11,574 nucleotides of DNA from Treponema sp. GTDB lineage: Bacteria > Spirochaetota > Spirochaetia > Treponematales > Breznakiellaceae. Positions 1-9,394 of this stretch are shown here, one piece after another. Location of the stretch: positions 1 to 11,574 of the forward strand of contig JAISOQ010000111.1 in the NCBI GenBank assembly GCA_031275515.1. Reading direction: 5' to 3'. The notes under the pieces are model-generated. The model made no database searches. It was not told the origin of the DNA and was given only the letters and a program-made list of their open reading frames with translations. Both the position numbers and the translations under genes were made by a program. Every line of letters starts with the position of its first letter. Within the stretch, counting starts at the first letter, position 1.

Positions 1-57
1 CAGCAGTTCGTCCCACTGGTCCCGTTCATGCTTCTTTCGCGCCTTTGCCTTAGTCAT
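1..57 (-). CDS. 5' end of an unidentified gene (19 codons visible)
   Basis: Only the first 19 codons are inside the window; the reading frame runs off the left edge. The start is supported by an ATG (55-57 on the complement) preceded by AGGGGG at 63-68 with a 5-nt spacer, a good ribosome binding site. The visible peptide is basic then mixed-charge (MTKAKARKKHERDQWDELL), with no signal peptide or membrane segment at the N-terminus, so a cytoplasmic protein is likely. I do not recognise the family from so short a fragment. A Lys/Arg-rich start would fit a nucleic-acid-binding protein, but that is only a guess. The sequence upstream on the same strand (58-470) holds a possible small ORF and two strong hairpins. 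Confidence 0.55.
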   Translation of the reverse strand, partial: MTKAKARKKHERDQWDELL

Positions 58-59
58 AT

Positions 60-209
60 TTACCCCCTGGTATTTCTACCCTGTTTTGAGTATTTACACA
101 AACTATTGTACAGGCCCAAAATGCCGGGCGTATTTATGGAATATGCGCGGCAGAACCCCCGGCCATTCCTTCCACACTGAAACTCGTCCTTTGCCGTTCG
201 TTCCTCCAT
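60..209 (-). CDS. Possible 49-aa small ORF upstream of the left-edge gene
   Basis: A minus-strand ATG at 207-209 is preceded by a GGAGGG motif about 6 nt upstream, inside a purine-rich stretch. It opens a frame that runs to TAA at 60-62, two bases before the ATG of the left-edge gene. The peptide begins MEERTAKDEFQCGRNGRG and has three cysteines and no hydrophobic segment. A TAA in frame just upstream means it cannot be longer. Good start signals and tight packing argue for translation, perhaps as a leader peptide or coupled cistron. Length, odd composition and no recognisable family argue against it. A chance ORF remains quite possible. Confidence 0.3.
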   Translation of the reverse strand: MEERTAKDEFQCGRNGRGFCRAYSINTPGILGLYNSLCKYSKQGRNTRG

Positions 210-374
210 ACTACTCCCTCCCCTACTGTCTTATTTCAGCCTCCTTGCTTCCTTTTCCCTCACTGTTCATATCAATGCTTTGCTGTCCCTGCAATATGCT
301 GTTTCACATCAACTATCGTATAACAATCTCCCCTATACTCCGCCGTCTATCACCTTCCTCTGATAAAGTCAAAT

Positions 375-395
375 ACCCCCGGCAAAGCCGGGGGT
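375..395. repeat. Strong GC hairpin (9-bp stem), mobile-element-end-like
   Basis: ACCCCCGGC and GCCGGGGGT form a perfect 9-bp stem around an AAA loop. On the plus strand it is followed by TTTACC and an AT-rich stretch, so it has some terminator character. However, no plus-strand gene lies upstream that would need a terminator. Its form and its pairing with the second hairpin 45 bases away resemble the subterminal hairpins of IS200/IS605-family elements or their non-autonomous derivatives. The hairpin is directly visible; the mobile-element reading is inference. Confidence 0.6.
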
Positions 396-439
396 TTACC
401 AATTTTAATTACGCCTTGTCCATTGTCATGCTAAAGCTG

Positions 440-466
440 ACCGCCTAAAGGCGGTGGTTTTAAACC
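440..466. repeat. Second hairpin plus adjoining small palindrome
   Basis: ACCGCC (440-445) and GGCGGT (450-455) pair around a TAAA loop. They are followed at once by the palindrome GGTTTTAAACC (456-466), only 6 bases before the ATG of the downstream gene. The arrangement looks like a transposon-end hairpin of the IS200/IS605 type. It could also fold in the leader mRNA of the gene starting at 473 and mask that start, which lacks a good ribosome binding site. Confidence 0.5.
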
Positions 467-472
467 TGGCAC

Positions 473-870
473 ATGGAAAATCAGAATGACGCCGAAGGGA
501 CCATGTTTTTCAGGAAGGCTGCGGCTTCCAATGGAAGCATCGTGTCCCTTTTGATTAAAGGCCGGTGCATATACGGTTCCGACTTAAATGCCAACAGCGT
601 AAATTTGGTTGACGCGGAAGACGCAAAGATACTTCTTCACAGTTATTCTGTCGCCGGCCGTGTGCTGGTGAGCGAGCTGCTCAACCTGCGGGATCTGGAA
701 AATCATTTCCTGATAATCTCCGCAAGCCTTGGAAAAACGGACAACGGAAGCGAAGACCTGACGGCGCCGAACACGCGGTCTTTTTCTTCAGCCTGTTGAG
801 CGGGAAAATCCAAATCGGCGATTTAAGCGGCTCCATTCCCTTTGACGATCTCAGGCAGAAATACCTTTAG
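473..870 (+). pseudogene. Hypothetical protein gene broken by a -1 frameshift
   Basis: From ATG 473 the frame reads MENQNDAEGTMFFRKAAAS... and stops at 797-799. The -1 frame continues as convincing protein, with residues such as EHAVFFFSLLSGKIQIGDL, to a TAG at 868-870. Rejoined, the product would be about 132 residues. The frames can be exchanged anywhere between about 731 (a five-A run) and 768, consistent with loss of one base. No canonical slippery heptamer sits in the correct phase, so mutation or sequencing error is likelier than programmed frameshifting. The start is uncertain: the upstream hairpin abuts ATG 473, while an in-frame ATG at 502 follows GAAGGGACC. No signal peptide, membrane helix or recognised domain is seen. 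It converges on gltD. Confidence 0.6.
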
Positions 871-880
871 GCAGCCAGGC

Positions 881-900
881 GGGACAGCAGAGCTGTTCCC
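881..900. terminator. Candidate hairpin between convergent genes
   Basis: GGGACAGC and GCTGTTCCC pair with one bulged base around an AGA loop, in the 41-bp gap between the frameshifted gene (ends 870) and gltD (ends 912). Its place suits a bidirectional terminator. There is no U-tract on either side, so intrinsic termination would be weak. Confidence 0.3.
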
Positions 901-911
901 CGGAGGCCGGC

Positions 912-2363
912 CTACAGCGCGCGGATAATCGCTTCCGCAGCGGCGCGGCCATCGGCAATGGCCCGGACAACAAGACTCGCGCCGTTTCGGGAGTCCCCGG
1001 CGGCCCAGACCTTGGGGTTTGACGTATGGAAGCTGCCCCTGGTGCGGATGTTGCCCCGCTCGTCGGTTTCGAGGCCAAAGCCGGCGGTTACGCCGTCCTG
1101 GACTACATGGGTAAAGCCCATAGCCAGAAGCACCAGGTCCGCAGGGATGTCAAAGTCCGAGCCGGGAACTTCGGTCAGCGTTGGGCGGCCGTCTTTTACC
1201 GGCCACTCCACCTTGCGGCAGTGAATAGCCGTTACGCCGCTGTCCCCGCCAGAGAAATTCACCGTGTTTACCGACCAAAGGCGCTCGCAGCCTTCGGCGT
1301 GGGAGCTTGAGGTCTTGAGTACCGTGGGCCAGAGGGGCCAGGGCGCGGATGAGGGCCGGTGTTCAGGCGGCATGGGCAGCACTTCAATCTGGGTCACTTT
1401 TCGGGCGCCCTGGCGGTTGGCGGTCCCTACGCAGTCAGCGCCGGTGTCGCCGCCGCCTATGACCACAACCTGCTTGCCGTAAGCGGTGATGGGTTCCATA
1501 CCGCCCCTGGTTTCGCCGGCCAGGGCGCGGTTCTGGAGGGAAAGGAAGTCCAGGGCCTGGACAATGCCGGATAATTCACGGCCAGGAATCTTGAGGTCCC
1601 GAGGTTCCCTGGCGCCTATGGTGAGGAGCACCAGATCGTAGGCGGCTTCCAGTTCCCTGGGCTGGATAACAGTGCTGTCGAAGCCCTTAGTGCCAAAGGC
1701 ATAGCGGCCCGAACCAATACGGCAGCCGGTTTTAAAGACCACCCCTTCGGCTTCCATGAGCCTGATACGCCGGTCTATAAAGCTCTTGTCCAGCTTGAAG
1801 TCCGGGATTCCATAGCGGAGATAGCCGCCGGACTTCCGGTCCCCTTCGTAGACGGTAACGGAAAAGCCCCCGCGGTTGAGGTAACAGGCCGCCGCAAGAC
1901 CCGCGGGTCCTGCGCCCACAATAGCCACCTTCTTGCCGTTCCGGGATTTCGGAGGCCGGGGGATCACCAGGCCCAAGTCAAAAGCCTTCTCTATTATTGC
2001 AAGCTCGTTCTGTCTGATAGTAACCGGATCATCGTTACAACCCAGCACGCAGGAGGCTTCACAGAGGGCGGGACACACCCGTCCGGTAAATTCCGGGAAG
2101 GGATTGCTGTCCTCCAGAAGAGCCCAGGCGCCGGCCCAATCGCCCCGGTAGAGCCGGTCCTGCCATTCGGGCATCACGTTGGAAACCGGACAGGCCCAGT
2201 GGCAGAAAGGCACTCCGCAGTCCATACACCGGGACGCCTGCTCCCGCCGCTCGTCGTCAGAAAGGCGGCTTTCAACCTCGCTATAATCGTTGATACGCTC
2301 TTCCACCGGACGGTAGCCGGAAGTCTTGCGTTTTATCTTCAAAAAACCTCTTGGATCACCCAT
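912..2363 (-). CDS. gltD: Glutamate synthase (NADPH) small subunit
   Basis: The 483-residue protein is the electron-input subunit of glutamate synthase. It oxidises NAD(P)H on FAD and passes electrons through iron-sulphur clusters to the FMN of GltB in the cytoplasm. Two N-terminal cysteine groups that bind the [4Fe-4S] clusters are present: C46, C49, C54, C58 and C97, C101, C105, C109. The FAD-binding GAGPAG motif is at 150-155, the NAD(P)-binding GGGDTG at 303-308, and the C-terminal FAD motif (AAGDSRNGASLVV) near 454-466. Length is normal for the family. The start is fixed by GAGAGGA at 2369-2375 with a 5-nt spacer. It lies 23 nt after gltB, so the two are co-transcribed. Related GltD-like flavoproteins act with other partners, but adjacency to gltB makes the assignment secure. 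Confidence 0.97.
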   Translation of the reverse strand: MGDPRGFLKIKRKTSGYRPVEERINDYSEVESRLSDDERREQASRCMDCGVPFCHWACPVSNVMPEWQDRLYRGDWAGAWALLEDSNPFPEFTGRVCPALCEASCVLGCNDDPVTIRQNELAIIEKAFDLGLVIPRPPKSRNGKKVAIVGAGPAGLAAACYLNRGGFSVTVYEGDRKSGGYLRYGIPDFKLDKSFIDRRIRLMEAEGVVFKTGCRIGSGRYAFGTKGFDSTVIQPRELEAAYDLVLLTIGAREPRDLKIPGRELSGIVQALDFLSLQNRALAGETRGGMEPITAYGKQVVVIGGGDTGADCVGTANRQGARKVTQIEVLPMPPEHRPSSAPWPLWPTVLKTSSSHAEGCERLWSVNTVNFSGGDSGVTAIHCRKVEWPVKDGRPTLTEVPGSDFDIPADLVLLAMGFTHVVQDGVTAGFGLETDERGNIRTRGSFHTSNPKVWAAGDSRNGASLVVRAIADGRAAAEAIIRAL

Positions 2364-2386
2364 TATATTCCTCTCTGCGCCTGTTT

Positions 2387-7099
<4,713 letters not shown>

Positions 7100-7129
7100 A
7101 CATACTCTCCAGCTAAAAAGGTTCCTGTT

Positions 7130-7158
7130 ATTTTAGAGAAAAATGGCTGTTTATACAA
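7130..7158 (-). promoter_or_regulatory. Candidate sigma70-type promoter of gltBD
   Basis: On the minus strand, TTGTAT (7153-7158) and TAAAAT (7130-7135) are separated by exactly 17 bp. The -10 matches five of six consensus bases and the -35 only three. Transcription would begin near 7123, leaving a short leader before the GGAGAG ribosome binding site of gltB. This is pattern recognition only, and it competes with the overlapping sigma54-like site. Confidence 0.45.
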
Positions 7159-7197
7159 GATACAGGCCAAAAATACCGCCGGCGGACGGAAACAGCC
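7145..7197. repeat. 8-bp inverted repeat around the gltB promoter candidates
   Basis: GGCTGTTT (7145-7152) and AAACAGCC (7190-7197) form an exact inverted repeat separated by 37 bases. Within the same stretch TACAGG (7161-7166) and CCTGTA (7197-7202) form a second, overlapping one. The centre holds the perfect palindrome CCGCCGGCGG (7176-7185). The pair brackets the sigma54-like site and the -35 region. It may be an operator or simply a secondary structure; no regulator family is recognisable from the half-sites. Confidence 0.4.
7154..7170 (-). promoter_or_regulatory. Candidate sigma54 (RpoN) -24/-12 site upstream of gltB
   Basis: The minus strand reads TTGGCCTGTATCTTGTA. Against the sigma54 consensus YTGGCACGNNNNTTGCW it keeps the TTGGC block, the GG-to-G spacing of ten bases and the TTG of the -12 element; the last C of the -12 GC is replaced by T. 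A start near 7143 would give a leader of about 43 nt. Nitrogen-assimilation genes are often RpoN-controlled, which makes the position sensible. I saw no NtrC-type GCAC...GTGC palindrome upstream, so this stays a hypothesis. Confidence 0.35.
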
Positions 7198-7224
7198 CTG
7201 TATTACCAAAATAAAAATACACTT

Positions 7225-7260
7225 GGGGCTTTCCCAAAATTGAAGTTTTGGGAAAGCCCC
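7225..7260. repeat. Perfect 15-bp palindrome between divergent promoters
   Basis: GGGGCTTTCCCAAAA (7225-7239) and its exact complement TTTTGGGAAAGCCCC (7246-7260) flank a six-base TTGAAG loop. It is not followed by a T-tract and lies between two divergently transcribed genes, so it is unlikely to be a terminator for either. Its core closely resembles the palindrome at 9366-9384 in both stem and loop, which suggests a dispersed repeat family. Confidence 0.75.
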
Positions 7261-7326
7261 ACCGCTTACAATCTAAATTTTATTATAAAAAATCGAAATT
7301 CGCCGGTTGTTTTTTTGAAAAAACCC

Positions 7327-7353
7327 TTGACATTATTGAATATTTACCATAAT
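7327..7353 (+). promoter_or_regulatory. Promoter of the outer-membrane protein gene
   Basis: A perfect TTGACA (7327-7332) is followed by CATAAT (7348-7353) with a 15-bp spacer. The weaker TAATGT at 7350-7355 gives 17 bp. An AT-rich stretch with A- and T-runs (7271-7322) lies just upstream and could act as an UP element. The start of transcription would be near 7360, about 15 nt before the GGAGGA ribosome binding site. Confidence 0.6.
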
Positions 7354-7386
7354 GTTTTACTAGTCTAACTAAATGGAGGAATTTTA

Positions 7387-8151
7387 GTGAGAAAGTTGAT
7401 AATTTTCTTAGTAGTTCTGACCCTGGCAGCCGGTTTCGTTTCGGCCCAGGAGGAAGAAGACAGCGGAATCGGCCTTACCGCCGGCTTGGAATTTGGAGTA
7501 ACGGGAATTAATGTTGAAGAAGGTAAAACGCCTTATCTAACCCCCGGCATTGCCTACGAAAATTCCTTTGGTGATTTTGACGTAGCTGCAGAAGTGGATT
7601 ATACGTTTGATTTTACCGATGACGTTCCCCAGATGTTCTTTGCGGAAGAAGAAGTCGCCTATAACCTTTCCCTGGGGGATATACACGGCTTGACCTTTAC
7701 CCTGCATAACGAGAACGACATTGTTACCGCGCCGGAATTTGGCGATCTCACCGGAACATTAGAGCCCAGCGTTACCTATACCCTTGGCCTGAATCCCGGC
7801 GACTTTTACGCCGCTGCCGGACTGCCGCTTACCTATCTGACGGACACCGCCGTTGGATTTTATGGCACCCTGGGGTTTGCCTTCTCCTTCGGTTTGGGGC
7901 TGGAAGCCACGTTTAATCTGGCGCTCAACCCCGAAAGCGGATACGACGGTACGGATCTCCTTGTCTCCTATGAGCAGGACTCGTTCTACGGGGAAGTGGA
8001 AATTAATATCGCCAAGGAGGATATTACCATCACGCCGGAATTTGACTACTTCTTTAATAGTTTTACCTTCTATGTCAATGCGGAATTTGCGGGTATCGGC
8101 GCTGACGCGGTATCGATTACCCCTGCCCTTGGGGTAAAATACAGTTTTTAA
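7387..8151 (+). CDS. Probable outer-membrane beta-barrel protein, function unknown
   Basis: The 254-residue product starts at GTG, preceded by GGAGGA at 7375-7380 with a 6-nt spacer. It begins with a clear signal peptide (MRKLIIFLVVLTLAAGFVSA, cut before QEEE). The mature part has no cysteine, is strongly acidic, and consists of alternating polar and aromatic/hydrophobic strands separated by short turns. It ends in ALGVKYSF, a C-terminal aromatic strand typical of proteins inserted by the BAM machinery. I infer a small barrel of perhaps eight to twelve strands. No family can be named; porin-like or structural roles are possible. It has its own TTGACA promoter, diverges from gltB and is followed by several hairpins, so it is probably monocistronic. 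The good promoter and ribosome binding site suggest high expression. Confidence 0.8.
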   Translation: MRKLIIFLVVLTLAAGFVSAQEEEDSGIGLTAGLEFGVTGINVEEGKTPYLTPGIAYENSFGDFDVAAEVDYTFDFTDDVPQMFFAEEEVAYNLSLGDIHGLTFTLHNENDIVTAPEFGDLTGTLEPSVTYTLGLNPGDFYAAAGLPLTYLTDTAVGFYGTLGFAFSFGLGLEATFNLALNPESGYDGTDLLVSYEQDSFYGEVEINIAKEDITITPEFDYFFNSFTFYVNAEFAGIGADAVSITPALGVKYSF

Positions 8152-8155
8152 AGGA

Positions 8156-8187
8156 TATCCGCCCGTAACAGAGTTTACGGGCGGATA
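8156..8187. terminator. Hairpin just after the barrel gene
   Basis: TATCCGCCCGTAA (8156-8168) and TTACGGGCGGATA (8175-8187) make a perfect 13-bp stem with a CAGAGT loop, starting 5 bases after the stop codon at 8149-8151. No T-run follows, so it is more likely to stabilise the mRNA 3' end or terminate weakly than to be a strong intrinsic terminator. Confidence 0.5.
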
Positions 8188-8230
8188 AATGTGGAATTTG
8201 CCGCTAACCTCTCTCGGCGGATTCAAATAG

Positions 8231-8259
8231 TTGTTGAATATAAGTTTTATATTCAACAA
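8231..8259. repeat. Perfect AT-rich 13-bp hairpin with 3-nt loop
   Basis: TTGTTGAATATAA (8231-8243) and TTATATTCAACAA (8247-8259) are exact complements around GTT. It lies in the convergent intergenic region, followed by GATTTTCTTC. It could be a protein-binding palindrome or an RNA structural element; its role is not clear. Confidence 0.5.
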
Positions 8260-8269
8260 GATTTTCTTC

Positions 8270-8328
8270 ATACCGGAGACGCTGGTCCCCCGCATTGCGG
8301 AGCTGACAGGCGCCTCCGGTATTTTTTT
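8270..8328 (+). terminator. Intrinsic terminator with a long, branched stem
   Basis: ATACCGGAG (8270-8278) pairs with CTCCGGTAT (8314-8322), and the strand continues with a run of seven Ts (8322-8328). The stem extends inward after one A-C mismatch by CGC/GCG (8280-8282/8310-8312), then GTC/GAC, and ends in CCGC-ATT-GCGG (8290-8300). This is the best terminator in the window and would end transcripts from the barrel gene. The long structured arm is unusual for a plain terminator and would also fit the 3' end of a small RNA. Confidence 0.7.
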
Positions 8329-8337
8329 GCCCTGACC

Positions 8338-8365
8338 CCCGGCGTCCAACGCCGGGCCAGCCCGG
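8338..8365. repeat. Two overlapping, mutually exclusive GC hairpins
   Basis: CCCGGCGT (8338-8345) pairs with ACGCCGGG (8349-8356) around CCA. Alternatively CCGGG (8352-8356) pairs with CCCGG (8361-8365) around CCAG. Both cannot form at once. They lie downstream of the minus-strand operon; on that strand they are followed only later by a run of As, so they are not classical terminators. A repeat of the REP type is possible. Confidence 0.4.
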
Positions 8366-8378
8366 AACGGACAAGGAA

Positions 8379-8400
8379 GCTTAAAGCGGAGCTTTAAAGC
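8379..8400 (-). terminator. Hairpin overlapping the stop codon of the minus-strand operon
   Basis: TTAAAGC (8381-8387) and GCTTTAA (8391-8397) pair around GGA, and the flanking GC pairs extend the stem with a bulge. The TAA stop of the small lipoprotein gene (8394-8396) lies inside the stem. On the minus strand the hairpin is followed by TTCCTTGTCC, a weak U-rich tail. It probably marks the end of the four-gene operon. Confidence 0.4.
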
Positions 8401-9053
8401 CCCCAGTCGATTTCTAAGTAAAGCGGCCCGTCAAAGAGGAATATCTCTCCCACAGGCGCGGAAAAGGAAGGCCGCCTGCCTCCGGAAAGAGTCCAGCCTT
8501 GGGGGGGATTAAGCCGCCGGCCCTCCCCGTCCTTCAGTGCAAGTTCCGCTTCAGAAGGCAGGGAGAAACTCAAAGCCAGGAAATAGCCCTGGGAAGCCGC
8601 GGAAACCAGTTCTCCAAGCTCAGGCTCAATCCGCCCGCCGCCGCCGGTCAGCAAAAGGGAGAGGCGGTTCCGGCTGTTTTCCCGGGACACAGAGGCCCGC
8701 AGCCCGGAAGCGTCCAAAAAACGGATAAGGGCGTCCGTATCGGCGAAATTCAGGGTGACCCGGTACACAACGTCTTTCCCTTCGACAGCGGATTTAAAGG
8801 ATTTCAGGGCCATACCGGGAACCCTGGCCACGGTACGCTCAATGTCGGTCCTGCCCACCGGAATGGGGGGCCGCCCTTGGTTGCCGTCCTGCCTGCCCAG
8901 GGATTCCAGTTCACGGGCAAAGCGGTATTCCGCCTTGATGGTCCCGGAACCGTCGCGGCCCAGGGTGATTTCGGAACTAACCCCCATACAGGAACCCAAA
9001 AGGCCCCAAAAAAGGGGCGCTGCAAGAATAATCATTACAAATCGTCGTTTCAT
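8394..9053 (-). CDS. Small lipoprotein of unknown function
   Basis: I place the start at the ATG at 9051-9053, giving 219 residues. It has GGAAGAG (9061-9067) 7 nt upstream, and the protein then begins with a normal lipoprotein signal (MKRRFVMIILAAPLFWG) and a lipobox LGSC with Cys22. A longer frame opens at 9113, but that would bury the signal peptide and overlap the upstream gene. After the lipid anchor there is a strand-rich segment with a glycine-containing turn (GRDGSGTIKAEYRF, about 32-45) and a mixed alpha/beta body. The DGSGT start recalls LppM-like/DUF3153 lipoproteins, but I cannot confirm that. It is the last gene of the operon, one base after the DUF503 gene, so translational coupling is likely. 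Confidence 0.75.
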   Translation of the reverse strand: MKRRFVMIILAAPLFWGLLGSCMGVSSEITLGRDGSGTIKAEYRFARELESLGRQDGNQGRPPIPVGRTDIERTVARVPGMALKSFKSAVEGKDVVYRVTLNFADTDALIRFLDASGLRASVSRENSRNRLSLLLTGGGGRIEPELGELVSAASQGYFLALSFSLPSEAELALKDGEGRRLNPPQGWTLSGGRRPSFSAPVGEIFLFDGPLYLEIDWGL

Positions 9054-9054
9054 G

Positions 9055-9342
9055 CTAGAACTCTTCCGAATAAATTCGCATATCCTGAATACGGATCGGC
9101 GCTTCATCTTCAATCATTTTGAAGGCTTTGTTTAATACCATTTCCCCAAAGCTGCGGGAATTGGAAACAAGGGCGCCTCCGATGTGGGCAAAAGTCAGGG
9201 AATCCTGCAAATCCACTTCGGCGGCGCTCATGTGGAACCGGCGCTGCAGCTTGTCCCGCAGGGAACGGATGATGCGCCGTTTATCCTTTATGCTTTCCAC
9301 ATCGGGAATTTCAAATATCAACTGAATCATCGAAACTATCAT
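9055..9342 (-). CDS. DUF503 / YlxP-family protein
   Basis: The 95-residue protein matches the small DUF503 (YlxP-like) family along its length. It has the N-terminal beta strand (MIVSMIQLIFEIP), SIKDKRR at 17-23, RF at 35-36, AEVDLQD at 41-47, and VSN at 59-61. Members are short single-domain cytoplasmic proteins often encoded near translation genes such as infB and rbfA; their biochemical role is not settled. Here it sits instead between a TPR lipoprotein and a small lipoprotein. AAGGA lies 9 nt upstream of the chosen ATG; ATG at 9328-9330 (residue 5) is possible but would shorten the first conserved strand. The 52-nt gap before it contains a palindrome. Confidence 0.85.
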   Translation of the reverse strand: MIVSMIQLIFEIPDVESIKDKRRIIRSLRDKLQRRFHMSAAEVDLQDSLTFAHIGGALVSNSRSFGEMVLNKAFKMIEDEAPIRIQDMRIYSEEF

Positions 9343-9365
9343 ACATCACAATCCTTAGAACCTGT

Positions 9366-9384
9366 CCCAAACCTGAAGTTTGGG
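9366..9384. repeat. Short palindrome between the TPR and DUF503 genes
   Basis: CCCAAAC (9366-9372) and GTTTGGG (9378-9384) form a 7-bp stem around CTGAA, preceded by CCTGT. Core stem and loop match the larger palindrome at 7225-7260 (CCCAAAA, TTGAAG, TTTTGGG). It sits in the only sizeable gap of the minus-strand operon, where an RNA hairpin could alter processing or the level of the downstream genes. No U-tract follows, so it is not a terminator. Confidence 0.55.
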
Positions 9385-9394
9385 CAACGCCTCC

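Larger units (their letters stand above)
58..472. other. Intergenic region between divergent genes, pyrimidine-rich on the plus strand
   Basis: About 415 bases separate the left-edge minus gene from the plus-strand frameshifted gene. From roughly 180 to 370 the plus strand is markedly rich in C and T, so a transcript from the minus strand here would be purine-rich. No convincing long reading frame exists: the plus-strand frame over 86-448 would need a TTG start without a ribosome binding site and has a Cys/Pro-rich composition. The region contains the possible small ORF at 60-209 and the two hairpins at 375-395 and 440-466. A weak promoter-like TTGACT lies on the minus strand just beyond the first hairpin. 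Confidence 0.5.

Noticed and set aside
86..448. Plus-strand open frame of 120 codons in the left intergenic region
   Set aside because: It needs a TTG start with no ribosome binding site, has a Pro/Ser/Cys-rich composition from a pyrimidine-rich stretch, and runs through the hairpin at 375-395.
731..740. Programmed -1 frameshift at the five-A run
   Set aside because: In-frame codons read CTT GGA AAA ACG, so no X-XXY-YYZ heptamer is in phase, and no stimulatory structure was evident just downstream.
904..913. Perfect palindrome AGGCCGGCCT at the gltD stop codon
   Set aside because: Ten bases without a loop cannot make a hairpin, and such GC palindromes arise easily by chance in this composition.
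7759..8349. Minus-strand open frame opposite the barrel gene
   Set aside because: It spans several intergenic hairpins, lacks a start signal, and overlaps a plus-strand gene with promoter, ribosome binding site and signal peptide.
9054..9113. Upstream extension of the small lipoprotein gene to a start at 9113
   Set aside because: It would place 20 charged residues before the signal peptide and overlap the DUF503 gene; the ATG at 9051-9053 has a good ribosome binding site.
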